Assembly: GCF_016904885.1 (NCBI RefSeq)
Contig: NZ_JADWYI010000001.1
Location: forward strand, 3,162,001-3,226,000
Length of the DNA stretch: 64,000 bases
Source: Archangium primigenium
GTDB lineage: Bacteria; Myxococcota; Myxococcia; Myxococcales; Myxococcaceae
Direction of reading: 5' to 3'
Under the pieces are notes generated by a model. The model searched no databases and was not told the origin of the DNA. It saw nothing but the letters and a program-made list of their open reading frames with translations. Each line of letters opens with the position of its first letter. Position 1 is the stretch's first letter. Positions 1 to 8,543 of the stretch are shown piece after piece. A program made the position numbers and the translations under genes.

Positions 1-116
1 TGGACTACCTGGGCGCGCTGGACGGCCAGTTGATGGCGGTGCTGGACGCGGCCCACCTGGTGCCCCCGGACGTGTGGGCGCGGCTGGAGCAGCCCTCCGG
101 GAAGGCGAGCGCGTGA
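1..116 (+). CDS. CheW-like coupling protein, C-terminal end only
   Basis: Only the last 37 codons of this gene are in the window, read from base 3 and ending at TGA 114-116. The visible tail contains DYLGALDGQLMAVLD followed by AAHLV, which fits the end of a CheW domain (a glycine turn, then a short strand before the LLD-like end). The stop overlaps the GTG of the following cheR as GTGA, so it is the upstream gene of the same operon. In Wsp/ACF-type clusters a CheW precedes the TPR-containing CheR, which agrees with this reading. Because most of the protein is missing, the assignment rests on a short tail and on gene order. Confidence 0.6.
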   Translation, partial: DYLGALDGQLMAVLDAAHLVPPDVWARLEQPSGKASA

Positions 117-1513
117 CCCCGCCGATGACCCCCCTGGCCCGCTTCTCCGCCCTGGTGGAGCAGCGGCTGGGGCTGCACTTCGAGAAGGGGCAGTGGCGGG
201 AGCTGGAGCCGCTGCTCACCGAGCGCTCCGCGCGCAGCGGGGTGGAGGGCTACCTGGCCCTGCTGGACACCCCCGGGGCCCAGGCCGAGTGGAAGACGCT
301 CGCCGAGCGCCTCACGGTGAACGAGACGTACTTCCTGCGCCACCCGGCCCAGCTGGAGGCGCTGGTGTCGCAGGTGCTGCCCTCCTTCTCGCGCCAGACG
401 CCGCACCTGCGCGTCTTGTGCGCGGGGTGCTCCACGGGCGAGGAGCCCTACTCCGTGGCCCTGATGTCGCGCGAGCGGGGGCTGGTGGACCCCGCGCGCC
501 TGCGGGTGCTCGGCATCGACGTCAACCCGCGCGTGCTGTTGCATGCCCGGCGCGCCTGCTACTCGCCGTGGTCGCTGCGCTCGGTGCCGGAGCCCTCGCG
601 CGAGCGGTGGTTCCAGCGCTCCAAGGAGGGCTTCACCCTCAAGGAGCACCTGCGCGAGCAGGTGACGTTCGAGGAGCGCAACCTCCTGCAGGACGCTCCC
701 TCCTTCTGGGCGCCGGGCTCCTTCCACGCCATCCTCTGCCGCAACGTCATCATCTACTTCCCGCCCGAGGTGTCGCGGAAGATCATCGCCCGCATGGCGC
801 GGGCGCTCGTGCCCGGGGGCTACCTCTTCCTGGGGCCCAGCGAGACGATGCGGGGCCTGTCCGACGAGTTCGAGCTCCTGCGCTCGGGGGACGCGTTCTA
901 CTACCGGCTCAAGACGCCGGGCGCGGCCGCGGTGCCCGCTCCCATCGGCATGCCGGTGACGCCCTCGCAGGTGACGCTGCCGAGCCTGTCGGCGCCGCCC
1001 CCGCCCCCCGTCCCGGTGGACGGCCTGGAGGAGGTGCTGATGGCGCTGGAGGCCGAGCGCTACGAGGAGGCGTGGACGCGGCTCAACGCGCTGCCCGAGG
1101 GCTCGCGGCCCCAGGGGGAGCTGCTGCGCGCGGTGCTGCACCTGAACGCGGGGCGCTTCGCGGAGGCCGAGCGCGCGGGCCGGCAGCTCTTGTCGGTGGG
1201 CTCCACGGAGGCCTCGGCGCACTTCCTGCTGGGCGTGTGCCTGGAGCAGTCCGGAGACGATGCCGGGGCCCGGAGCCGGTACGCGGCGGCGGCACGCGTG
1301 GACCCCACCTTCGCCCTGGGCCACCTGCGTCAGGGCACCCTGGCGCGCCGGGCGGGGGACGTGGCCGAGGCGCGCGTGGCGCTGCGCATGGCGGTGTCGC
1401 TCCTGCCGCACGAGAAGCCCCTGATGTTGACGCTCTTTGGCGGCGGCTTCGGCCGGCACGGCCTGATGCAGCTGGGCCTGCGTGAGCTGCAGGCGTGTAT
1501 GGAGGTCCGATGA
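113..1513 (+). CDS. CheR-type methyltransferase with C-terminal TPR region
   Basis: The product would methylate receptor glutamates using S-adenosylmethionine in the cytoplasm. The SAM-binding motif CAGCSTGEEPYSVAL lies near residue 105 and the conserved NVIIYFP near residue 210. After about residue 275 a Pro-rich linker leads into a helical region with TPR-like repeats (LEAERYEEAW, LNAGRFAEAE, FLLGVCLEQSGDDAGARSRY). This is the WspC-like architecture rather than the plain CheR of flagellar systems. GTG 113 is chosen because it overlaps the upstream stop as GTGA and has GGGAAGG 8 bases upstream; ATG 125 is an alternative without a clear ribosome site. 466 aa. The next gene overlaps its stop as ATGA. 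Confidence 0.9.
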   Translation: MTPPMTPLARFSALVEQRLGLHFEKGQWRELEPLLTERSARSGVEGYLALLDTPGAQAEWKTLAERLTVNETYFLRHPAQLEALVSQVLPSFSRQTPHLRVLCAGCSTGEEPYSVALMSRERGLVDPARLRVLGIDVNPRVLLHARRACYSPWSLRSVPEPSRERWFQRSKEGFTLKEHLREQVTFEERNLLQDAPSFWAPGSFHAILCRNVIIYFPPEVSRKIIARMARALVPGGYLFLGPSETMRGLSDEFELLRSGDAFYYRLKTPGAAAVPAPIGMPVTPSQVTLPSLSAPPPPPVPVDGLEEVLMALEAERYEEAWTRLNALPEGSRPQGELLRAVLHLNAGRFAEAERAGRQLLSVGSTEASAHFLLGVCLEQSGDDAGARSRYAAAARVDPTFALGHLRQGTLARRAGDVAEARVALRMAVSLLPHEKPLMLTLFGGGFGRHGLMQLGLRELQACMEVR

Positions 1514-2028
1514 GCCCCCGGGTGCCCATGCGTTTGGATGAGCTGCGCGACAGCTTCGACTCGTCGTTTTCCCGGCCACCGCCCCTGCAGAAGGAGCCGG
1601 GCGAGGCCCTGTTGCGCCTGCGGGTGGGCGGCGCGCCGCTGGCGGTGCGGCTGGGCGACCTGTCCGGCCTGCACCTGATGCCCCGCGTGGTGCGGCTGCC
1701 CGGAGCGCCCGCGTCGCTGCTCGGACTCACGGGCCTGAGGGGCCAGCTGTTCGCGGTGCATGACCTGGCGGCGGCGCTGGGGCTGCGCTCGGAGGAGGCG
1801 CCGGGCTGGCTGCTGCTCGCGGGGGGCTTGCGGCGCGTGGGGCTGGCGGCCGCCGGCTTCGAGGGCCAATTGCGCGCCACGTCAGATCAATTGAGTACGG
1901 ATGGAGCGTCCGCGCCGCATCCCCTGCTCGCCACCCGGGTCCGGCTGCCGGACGGGGCGCTCCTGCCCCTCCTGGACGTGGAGTCCCTGGTGAGAACCCT
2001 GCTGGAGGAGGCCTCGCGCTCCACATGA
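1510..2028 (+). CDS. CheW-like coupling protein
   Basis: A 172-aa protein with one CheW domain: ALLRLRVGGAPLAVRLGDL, then GLTGLRGQLFAVHDLAAAL, which matches the first and second half of the SH3-like fold, and a closing LLPLLDVESLV. It would link the receptor to the hybrid CheA kinase encoded next. ATG 1510 is preceded by GGAGGT at 1501-1506 and overlaps the cheR stop as ATGA. Its 3' end overlaps cheA as ATGA. In ACF/Wsp-type systems a second CheW sits exactly here between CheR and CheA-REC. The N-terminal 25 residues are unusual and probably unstructured. Confidence 0.88.
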   Translation: MSPRVPMRLDELRDSFDSSFSRPPPLQKEPGEALLRLRVGGAPLAVRLGDLSGLHLMPRVVRLPGAPASLLGLTGLRGQLFAVHDLAAALGLRSEEAPGWLLLAGGLRRVGLAAAGFEGQLRATSDQLSTDGASAPHPLLATRVRLPDGALLPLLDVESLVRTLLEEASRST

Positions 2029-4130
2029 GTCTGGACAGCGATCCCCTGCTGTACTTCCGCATCGAGGCCCGTGAGCTGCTGGAGCAGCTCATGCAGGGCC
2101 TGTTGTCGCTGGAGGATGACGAGGGCAACGCGAACCGGGTGCCCGAGCTGTTCCGCTACGCCCACACCCTCAAGGGAGCGGCGCGTGTGGTGGGGCAGGC
2201 GCGCATGGCGGAGATGGCGCACGCGGTGGAGGACGCGCTCTCGCCCTACCGGGACAGCGGCGGCCACCTGCCCGCGGACAGCGTGCACGAGTTCCTGCGG
2301 CTGGTGGGGCAGATGGCCAACGTGCTGGACGCCCTGGAGGCGCCGCCGCCTTCCTCCGAGGACGCCGCCGACACGCTGCCCGCCATTCCCCTGGCCGAGG
2401 CGCCCACCTCCGAGGTGGTGCGCGTGGAGCTGGAGCGGCTGGACACGCTCTTGGATGGCCTGTCCGAGGCGGTGGTGCAGCTGGGCGGCCTGCGCGGGGT
2501 GGTGGAGGCCCTGTCCCAGGCGCAGCACGGCGCCGACGGGCTCGTCGAGCAGCTCACCTCGCCCATGGCTTCCAGCGGCTCGGCCGCGGAGCGCGCGCGG
2601 TGGCTCGGCCGGGTGCTGGGCGTGGCCGAGGGCGTGCGCTCCTCGCTGGTGAAGGCGGGCCGGCAGCTCGGCGGCGGACTGGGGCAGGTGGAGTCGGAGC
2701 TGGGGCGCCTGCGCGACGGCGCGCACACGCTCAGGCTCGTGCCCACCCAGACGCTCTTCGGGCCCCTGGAACTGGCGGCGCGCGACGTGGCCGCCTCGCT
2801 GGGCCGCCAGGTGGAGGTGCGCGCCGAGGGCGGTGACATCCAGATCGACGGGCACGTGCTGTCCGCAGTGCGCCAGGCGCTCTTGCACGTGGTGCGCAAC
2901 GCCGTGGACCACGGCCTGGAGAGCCCCGACGAGCGGCGGGCCCTGGGCAAGTCGCCCACGGGCATCTTCTCCGTGAAGGTGCGGCGGCGCGGGGGCCGGG
3001 TGTCCTTCCTGTGCGAGGACGACGGGCGGGGCGTGGACCTGGGCCGGGTGCGGCAGGTGGCCCTGGAGCGGGGCGTGGCCACGCTGGAGGAGGTGGAGAC
3101 GCTGGACGAGGAGGGCTGCCTGGAGCTGCTCTTCCGCCCGGGCTTCAGCACCGCGCGCGCCGTCACGGACGTGTCGGGCCGGGGCGTGGGCCTGGACGTG
3201 GTGCGCGACACGGTGCGCCGGCTCAAGGGCGAGGTGTTCATCACCTCCCGCCCGGGCCTGGGCACCTGCATCACCCTGGAGGTGCCGCTCACCCTGGCCT
3301 CGCTCGAGGTGCTGGGCGTGGAGGTGGGCACGCAGCGGCTGCTCCTGCCCCTGGAGTCCCTGGGCGCCGCGCTGCACCTGCCCGCGGACGCGGTGACGTG
3401 GACGGCGGGCCGGGGCAGCATCTCCCACGCGGGCGAGCTGCTCGCCTTCCTGCCGCTCGCGGAGGTGCTGGACGCGAGCGGCGGCGCCCACCGGCCGCGC
3501 GTCTGGTCGGTGCTGGTGGTGGACGGGGGCACGATGGGCCGCGCCGCGGTGGGCGTGGACAAGCTCCTGGGCATCAGCCGCCGGGTGAGCCGGCCCCTGC
3601 CGTCCTCGGTGCCCGCGCTGCCCCTGGTGACGGGGGCCAGCTTCGACGAGCAGGGCGTGCCCCTGTTGCTCCTGGACGCGGCGGGCCTGGTGCGGCGCAT
3701 CCAGGCGGGCTCCGCGGCGAGCCTCGCGCGGCCCAAGCCCACCCAGCGCCACCTCATCCTCGTGGTGGACGACTCGGTCACCACGCGCATGCTGGAGAAG
3801 AGCATCCTCGAGGCCGCGGGCTACCAGGTGGAGCTGGCCGCCTCGGGCGAGGAGGGCCTGGAGAAGATCCAGCGCGGCGGCCACTCGCTGCTCATCGTCG
3901 ACGTGGAGATGCCGGGCATGACGGGCCTGGACGTCACGCGCCACATCCGCGCCAACCCCGCGCTCAAGGGGCTGCCCATCCTCATGGTGTCCTCGCTCGC
4001 CACGGACGAGGACAAGCGCCGGGGCCGCGAGGCGGGTGTGTCCGCCTACATCGTCAAGGGCGAGTTCCACCAGCACGGCTTCCTCGACACGGTGGCCCGG
4101 CTGGCCGCCCAGGGCCGGAGGTCCGCGTGA
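2025..4130 (+). CDS. CheA-type hybrid histidine kinase with C-terminal receiver
   Basis: 701-aa cytoplasmic kinase. An Hpt domain is N-terminal with phosphoacceptor His47 in YAHTLKGAARV. There is no obvious P2 domain. The dimerisation and ATPase region includes VVRNAVDHGLE, DDGRGVDL and GRGVGLDVVRDTV, followed by PGLGTCITLEVPLT. A CheW-like regulatory domain spans about residues 425-560, and a receiver is at about 580-695 with LVVDDS and phosphoacceptor Asp in LLIVDVEMPGMTG. CheA-REC hybrids such as WspE or FrzE autophosphorylate on the Hpt His and can pass phosphate to their own receiver or to separate regulators, here CheB and the double receiver downstream. It overlaps both neighbours by 4 bp, so translation is probably coupled. 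Confidence 0.93.
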   Translation: MSLDSDPLLYFRIEARELLEQLMQGLLSLEDDEGNANRVPELFRYAHTLKGAARVVGQARMAEMAHAVEDALSPYRDSGGHLPADSVHEFLRLVGQMANVLDALEAPPPSSEDAADTLPAIPLAEAPTSEVVRVELERLDTLLDGLSEAVVQLGGLRGVVEALSQAQHGADGLVEQLTSPMASSGSAAERARWLGRVLGVAEGVRSSLVKAGRQLGGGLGQVESELGRLRDGAHTLRLVPTQTLFGPLELAARDVAASLGRQVEVRAEGGDIQIDGHVLSAVRQALLHVVRNAVDHGLESPDERRALGKSPTGIFSVKVRRRGGRVSFLCEDDGRGVDLGRVRQVALERGVATLEEVETLDEEGCLELLFRPGFSTARAVTDVSGRGVGLDVVRDTVRRLKGEVFITSRPGLGTCITLEVPLTLASLEVLGVEVGTQRLLLPLESLGAALHLPADAVTWTAGRGSISHAGELLAFLPLAEVLDASGGAHRPRVWSVLVVDGGTMGRAAVGVDKLLGISRRVSRPLPSSVPALPLVTGASFDEQGVPLLLLDAAGLVRRIQAGSAASLARPKPTQRHLILVVDDSVTTRMLEKSILEAAGYQVELAASGEEGLEKIQRGGHSLLIVDVEMPGMTGLDVTRHIRANPALKGLPILMVSSLATDEDKRRGREAGVSAYIVKGEFHQHGFLDTVARLAAQGRRSA

Positions 4131-5209
4131 AGCGGCTGCGCGTGCTCATCGTCGACGACTCGCTGACGGTGCGCCGTCGGCTGGCGGACGCCTTCACCGC
4201 GGAGGGCTCGTGCGAGGTGGTGGGCGAGGCCTCCGACGGTCAGATGGCCTTCGAGCAGTGCCAGCGGCTGCGGCCGGACGTGGTGACGATGGACCTGATG
4301 ATGCCCCGGGTGGACGGCCTGCGCGCCACGGAGCTCATCATGGGCCACTGCCCCACGCCCATCGTCGTGCTCTCCGCCACGGAGAACCGCGTCGAGGGCC
4401 TGCGCACCCTGGACGCCCTGGCCGCGGGCGCCGTGGACGCGGTGGACAAGCCCTCGGGGCTGCTGGACGCGCGCTGGATGGAGACCCTGCTGTCCCGCGT
4501 GCGGGTGGCCTCGCGCGTGCGGGTCATCACCCACGTGCGCGCCCGGCTCAAGACCGAGCGGCCCCGGCCCCCGTCGGCCCTGCCCATGCCCCTGCCCGCC
4601 GTGGCCCCGTCCTCCCACGCCCCCCGGCTGCTCGTGGTGGGCGCCTCCACGGGAGGCCCCGCCGCCATGCGCTACCTGCTCGGGGCGCTCCCCCCGGACT
4701 TCCCCCTGCCCATGCTGCTGGTGCTGCACACCACGGAGAACTTCGACACCGCCATGGCCGAGTGGCTGGAGGCCCAGAGCGGCCTGTCCGTGCGCAAGGC
4801 GGTGGACGGCGAGCCCCTGCCCCTGCCCGGTCGGCTGTGTGTGCGCATGGCACCGGGAAATCGGCACATGGTGGTCCGTTCGGGCCGGTTGTGGTTGGAG
4901 GACGGACCCGAGCGCCACTCCTGCCGGCCCTCGGTGGACTCGCTGTTCGAGTCGGTGGCTCGGGAAATGGGGGCGACGGCCATCGGTTGCCTGCTCACGG
5001 GCATGGGACGCGATGGAGCGGAGGGCCTGAGCGCGCTCAGACGCGCGGGAGCCCCCACGGTGGTGGAGGACGAGTCCACCTGCGTGGTATTCGGCATGCC
5101 CCGCGAGGCGATCCGCCTGGGCGCGGCACAACATGTGGTGGGGTTGACGGGGCTTCCGCTCCTGTTGACGGCGCTCGCTCGAGCGGGCGCCAGGGAAGGT
5201 ACGGCATGA
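4127..5209 (+). CDS. cheB: Chemotaxis response regulator protein-glutamate methylesterase CheB
   Basis: 360 aa. The N-terminal receiver (residues 1-120) has IVDDS and phosphoacceptor Asp56 in VVTMDLMMPRVDG. A linker rich in Pro and Arg follows. The methylesterase domain carries catalytic Ser174 in VVGASTGGPAAM, a histidine in LVLHTTENFDTAMAEWL, MAPGNRHM, and LLTGMGRDGAEGL with the catalytic Asp. The enzyme removes methyl groups from receptors and opposes CheR at the start of the operon. GTG 4127 overlaps the cheA stop as GTGA and has CCGGAGG just upstream. The WspF position in Wsp clusters is the same. The 3' end overlaps the next gene as ATGA. Confidence 0.94.
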   Translation: MKRLRVLIVDDSLTVRRRLADAFTAEGSCEVVGEASDGQMAFEQCQRLRPDVVTMDLMMPRVDGLRATELIMGHCPTPIVVLSATENRVEGLRTLDALAAGAVDAVDKPSGLLDARWMETLLSRVRVASRVRVITHVRARLKTERPRPPSALPMPLPAVAPSSHAPRLLVVGASTGGPAAMRYLLGALPPDFPLPMLLVLHTTENFDTAMAEWLEAQSGLSVRKAVDGEPLPLPGRLCVRMAPGNRHMVVRSGRLWLEDGPERHSCRPSVDSLFESVAREMGATAIGCLLTGMGRDGAEGLSALRRAGAPTVVEDESTCVVFGMPREAIRLGAAQHVVGLTGLPLLLTALARAGAREGTA

Positions 5210-6459
5210 AGGCACGTGTGCTCATCGTGGACGACAGCGCGACGGTGCGGGCGGACATGCGCGGCGTGTTGAGCGCCGCCGGGTTCGGCACGACCTTGAG
5301 CGAGAGCCTCGCCTCGGCCCGTAAGGCCCTGAGCGAGCATGACTTCGACCTGCTCATCCTGGACATGCTGTTGCCGGATGGCGACGGCGTGGAACTGCTG
5401 GAGGAACTGCGGCGCAACACGCGCACCGCGCACCTGCCGGTGCTGATGCTGTCCACCGAGGCCGCGGTGGTGCAGCGGCTCAAGGGCCTGGCCCACGGCG
5501 CCAACGACTACGTGGGCAAGCCCTACGACGCGGCCTACGTGGTGCGGCGCGCCCACGAGCTCACCCAGGTGCCCGAGGCGGATGGCACGCCACGGCTGGT
5601 GTCGGCCGGTCGGCGCCGCCGGGTGATGGTGGTGGACGGACGGCTGGACTTCCGGCACCGCGCCTCGGACGCGCTGCGCAAGGACGGCCACGACGTCATC
5701 ATCGCCGAGTCCGGCACGGACGCCATGCGCCTCCTGGAAGCCCAGCCGGTGGACTGCATCCTGCTGGACCTGGAGATGCCGGGCCTGGACGGGCCGGAGT
5801 GGGTGCGCGCGGTGCGCTCGCTGGACGGCACGGCGCAGGTGGCCGTGGTGGGCCTGACGGCGGGCTTCGACGCCAAGCTCATCTCCGAGGCGCTCGCGGT
5901 GAAGGTGGACGCCTTCTGCTCGAAGACGGAGGACATCGAGGTGCTGCGCGCCCAGGTGCGCACCGAGCTGCGGCGCCGGGCGGAGTCCGAGCAGTCCCAG
6001 GCGGGTGCCTCGGGACATGCCGCCTCGCACGGCCACCACGCGCCGCTGCACGGCCACCACGCGCCGCTGCATGGCCACCACGCGCCGCTGACGGGCCACC
6101 ACGCGCCGCTGACGGGCCACCACGCGCCGGCCACTCCGGCCCCGCATGTGGCCCCGGCGGCGCCCGCCGCCCCCGCCGCCCTTCCGGGCTCGCTCTTCGA
6201 CGCGGTGGTGGCGCGCTGTGGCTTGTCGCCCGTCATCGCCCCGTCCACCATGACGCGCGCGTGCCGCAAGGCCGGCGTGGAGCCGCAGATGCTCACGCCC
6301 GTGTCGCTGGCGCGGGCCCTGCCCACCATCCGCGACATGCTCTCCATCTTCCTGGACGCCCAGGAGCTGGAGCGCCGGGTGCACTCCATCCAGTTGCTGA
6401 CCCACGGCGAGTCGGCCGGGGGGAGCGCCGAGTCCCCCCGCCGGGCCCGGACGCCCTGA
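5206..6459 (+). CDS. Double-receiver response regulator with His-rich linker
   Basis: 417 aa and probably the output of the cluster. Receiver 1 (about 1-122) is canonical: LIVDDS, phosphoacceptor in LLILDMLLPDGDG, and Lys in VGKPYD. Receiver 2 (about 140-262) starts VMVVDGRLDF, so one residue of the acidic pair is replaced by Gly, but it keeps Asp in ILLDLEMPGLDG and a Lys in CSKT; its phosphorylation may be altered. A linker with five HGHHAPL-type heptads follows (see the repeat at 6028-6132), then Pro/Ala, then a roughly 90-residue C-terminal domain (from about DAVVARCGLSPVI) that I cannot name; it contains no recognisable GGDEF, EAL or helix-turn-helix motif. It overlaps cheB by 4 bp and ends the operon. 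Confidence 0.85.
   Translation: MKARVLIVDDSATVRADMRGVLSAAGFGTTLSESLASARKALSEHDFDLLILDMLLPDGDGVELLEELRRNTRTAHLPVLMLSTEAAVVQRLKGLAHGANDYVGKPYDAAYVVRRAHELTQVPEADGTPRLVSAGRRRRVMVVDGRLDFRHRASDALRKDGHDVIIAESGTDAMRLLEAQPVDCILLDLEMPGLDGPEWVRAVRSLDGTAQVAVVGLTAGFDAKLISEALAVKVDAFCSKTEDIEVLRAQVRTELRRRAESEQSQAGASGHAASHGHHAPLHGHHAPLHGHHAPLTGHHAPLTGHHAPATPAPHVAPAAPAAPAALPGSLFDAVVARCGLSPVIAPSTMTRACRKAGVEPQMLTPVSLARALPTIRDMLSIFLDAQELERRVHSIQLLTHGESAGGSAESPRRARTP
6028..6132 (+). repeat. Five in-frame 21-bp repeats encoding HGHHAPL heptads
   Basis: Five tandem copies of a 21-bp unit (cac/cat/acg ggc cac cac gcg ccg ctg/gcc) encode HGHHAPL HGHHAPL HGHHAPL TGHHAPL TGHHAPA. The copies differ by only a few bases, which suggests recent slippage-type expansion. 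Paired histidines every seven residues could bind metal, but that is inference. Confidence 0.95.
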
Positions 6460-6462
6460 GTC

Positions 6463-7431
6463 TCAGGGGGCCTGGACGCCGCCCGGCAGGGGGCGCCAGG
6501 CCCGGGCCCGCCACAGGCCCAGCCCGTAGGCGAGCGCCAGCAGCGCGAAGCACACGAGCCCCAGGGCGTTGTAGCGGTGCACGAGCTCCAGCTCGCTCCA
6601 GCCGAAGTCGTTCACCAGCCGGGTCGGGTCGCTCGTGCCCACGCCTTCGATCAGTCCGAAGGGGATGCGGTCGAGGTTCGTGCGGCAGGCCCACCAGTCG
6701 CGGAACGTCTCCACGAGCGACGCGCCGCCGATGACGGCCAGCCCCCAGTGCAGCTGTCCCCGGCGCAGCGCGGACTCGCGAGGGGCGTAGAGGCTCAGCA
6801 TCAGCAGGGCGCCGAAGACCATGCTGCCGCCATCTCCTCCGAAGGTGCGCAGGGGCCACGGGCTGCCGGTGCGCTGCAGCACGGAGCAGCAGAACTGGAG
6901 CGCGAGTCCGGCCAGGCCCAGGTTGCGCATCCAGTCCCGCCGGGTGAGCACGCCCCGGAGCACGAGCCCCGTGAGCGCGAACGTCATCAGGCCGATGAAG
7001 AAGGTCGAGCGTCCGCCCGTGTAGGTGACCCAGAGGCTCGGTGTGGCGGGGTGGCCACTGAACCAGGCGCAGACGGCATGGCCCAGCTCGTGGAGCAGCA
7101 TGCCGAACAAGGCGAAGACGAAGGAGTTCCCCAGGGCGGCGTGGAGCACCCACAGGCCCACGAGCAGGCCGGGCAGGGCGAACAGCCGCAGCCGCCACTC
7201 GGCCACGGCCGCCTCGTGCTCCAGGGACCGCGAGAGGTTCTTGGAGAGAGACTGCCCCGGGTCATACACGGGCAGCGCGGCGGCGGCCGGGGCCCCCACC
7301 GCCGCCGGAGGCGGGGCGGGGACGGGCCGGGGCTGGGCCTTCGCGTAGAGCACGCCGCACCGCGGGCACTCGGGCGCCAGGATGCGGGGCTCACCGCAGC
7401 GGGGACAGGCCTTGAGCGGAGAACTCTCCAT
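6463..7431 (-). CDS. Membrane zinc metalloprotease-like protein (HELGH) with zinc ribbon
   Basis: 322 aa. The N-terminus is a two-CxxC zinc ribbon (CPRCGEP and CPRCGVLY), followed by a Pro/Ala linker. From about residue 100 there are several hydrophobic segments; one contains LLHELGHAVCAWF, an HExxH motif within a membrane helix, as in M50/site-2 protease-like enzymes. A second conserved-looking stretch is TYTGGRSTFFIGLMTF. M50 enzymes also need an Asp in an NPDG-like motif near the C-terminus, which I do not see clearly, so activity is uncertain. It converges on the chemosensory operon with only 3 bases between stops, so the two transcripts may share termination. Confidence 0.7.
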   Translation of the reverse strand: MESSPLKACPRCGEPRILAPECPRCGVLYAKAQPRPVPAPPPAAVGAPAAAALPVYDPGQSLSKNLSRSLEHEAAVAEWRLRLFALPGLLVGLWVLHAALGNSFVFALFGMLLHELGHAVCAWFSGHPATPSLWVTYTGGRSTFFIGLMTFALTGLVLRGVLTRRDWMRNLGLAGLALQFCCSVLQRTGSPWPLRTFGGDGGSMVFGALLMLSLYAPRESALRRGQLHWGLAVIGGASLVETFRDWWACRTNLDRIPFGLIEGVGTSDPTRLVNDFGWSELELVHRYNALGLVCFALLALAYGLGLWRARAWRPLPGGVQAP

Positions 7432-7463
7432 GCGGAGAGTCTACACGCCCCCGGGCCCTCGCC

Positions 7464-7901
7464 TCAGTGCAGCGTCTTCTTGAGCAGCCGCACGCGCTCG
7501 TGGGTCTGCTTCTGGGCCGGCAGGAGCACCATGCGGCCGAACCGGCGGGCCTCGCCGTGCAGCTTGTCGATGTCCCGCTGGTAGTCGGAGAGCCCATGGT
7601 CCTCGCCTTGCTCGAGCGCCTGGACGGCGGCCTTCTCCCCCAGCACGTCCGCGCCCGCTTGCACGAGCTGCGCGAAGACGCCCCAGGGTCCCGAGCTGTC
7701 GGAGGGCGTGCCGCCGAGCTTCTCGATGCGATCGCGCAGGGAGGACACGCGCTGCTCGTGGTCCTGGAGGCAGCCCTGCAACTGGTCCCGGACGTTGTCG
7801 GTCTCCACGTGCCCGATGGCCTGCCGGTACGTCTCCACGGCGGACAGCTCACCGCGCAGGAAGGAGTTGAGCGTCTCGATGTCGGAGTTCACGTTCGCCA
7901 T
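7464..7901 (-). CDS. DUF2383-type ferritin-like stress protein
   Basis: 145 aa, soluble and mostly helical, beginning with about NSDIETLNSFLRGELSAVETYRQAI. This pattern, with Glu and His spaced along two helices (ELSAVETY, then CLQDHEQRVSSLRDRI), matches the DUF2383/PA2169 family, a ferritin-like four-helix group. The function is not established. It lies 32 bases upstream of the membrane metalloprotease on the same strand and may be cotranscribed with it. The 96-base stretch upstream (7902-7997) separates it from the next minus-strand gene and probably holds its promoter. Confidence 0.7.
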   Translation of the reverse strand: MANVNSDIETLNSFLRGELSAVETYRQAIGHVETDNVRDQLQGCLQDHEQRVSSLRDRIEKLGGTPSDSSGPWGVFAQLVQAGADVLGEKAAVQALEQGEDHGLSDYQRDIDKLHGEARRFGRMVLLPAQKQTHERVRLLKKTLH

Positions 7902-7997
7902 TGCGTCTGCTCCGGGTTGGGGTGGGGTGCTGCTTCCCCAAAGGTGGGGCCCACGCCCGGATGGACAAGGAGCGCTCGCTGGCCCGGCCGCCCGGCC

Positions 7998-8522
7998 TCA
8001 GTGCATGGCGGGGCCGATGAGCCACCGGGCCCGGGCGCGCGCCACCACCTCGCCGGACGTGTCGGTCAGGTCCGCCTGCACGTCGTACTCGCGCCGCTCG
8101 CCCTCCACGGTGAGCGGCGCGGTGCACTCGGCGGTGATGGGGCCCCGGGCCTTCTTCAGGTAGTCCATCTCCAGGTGGGTGATGATGCCGCGCATGTCCT
8201 CGCCCAGGGAGGACAGCACGGCCATGCCCGTGGCCACCTCGCCCAGGTTCATCAGCGCGATGGCGTGCACCGAGCGCAGGTGGTTGCGCACCGCGCGCCG
8301 GTCGCGCATGAGCACCCGCACGTAGCCCGTCTCCAGCACGAGCACCTCGGGACGGATGGTGCCGGAGTAGGGCGCGATGCGGCCGATGAGCTGCCCCATC
8401 AACACGCCACCGCCGGGCGCATGGCGCAGCACGCTCCACGCGCGGCGCAGGGTCTCGGACGAGGCGAGCTGAGACAGGGAACGGGTCAGATCGGAGAGCG
8501 AGAACATGGCCCCCGAGGACAT
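7998..8522 (-). CDS. Hotdog-fold thioesterase-like protein (DUF4442)
   Basis: 174 aa. The stretch RNHLRSVHAIALMNLGEVATGMAV is the signature of DUF4442/hotdog thioesterase-like proteins, and the Asn-His plus later Glu fit the usual active-site region. A second half with EYDVQADLTDTSGEVVARARARW forms the long beta strands of the hotdog sheet. Substrate unknown; a CoA thioester is the family expectation. A later start at codon 6 (ATG 8507) is possible. It follows the SDR gene on the same strand with 21 bases between, so the two may form a small lipid-related unit. Confidence 0.7.
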   Translation of the reverse strand: MSSGAMFSLSDLTRSLSQLASSETLRRAWSVLRHAPGGGVLMGQLIGRIAPYSGTIRPEVLVLETGYVRVLMRDRRAVRNHLRSVHAIALMNLGEVATGMAVLSSLGEDMRGIITHLEMDYLKKARGPITAECTAPLTVEGERREYDVQADLTDTSGEVVARARARWLIGPAMH

Positions 8523-8543
8523 ATCACCCCGGAGGCCCCGCTT

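Noticed and set aside
6418-6439. GGGGGGA/TCCCCCC hairpin as the che operon terminator
   Set aside because: It lies inside the coding end of the double-receiver gene, with an 8-base loop and no T-run, so it is not listed as a feature.
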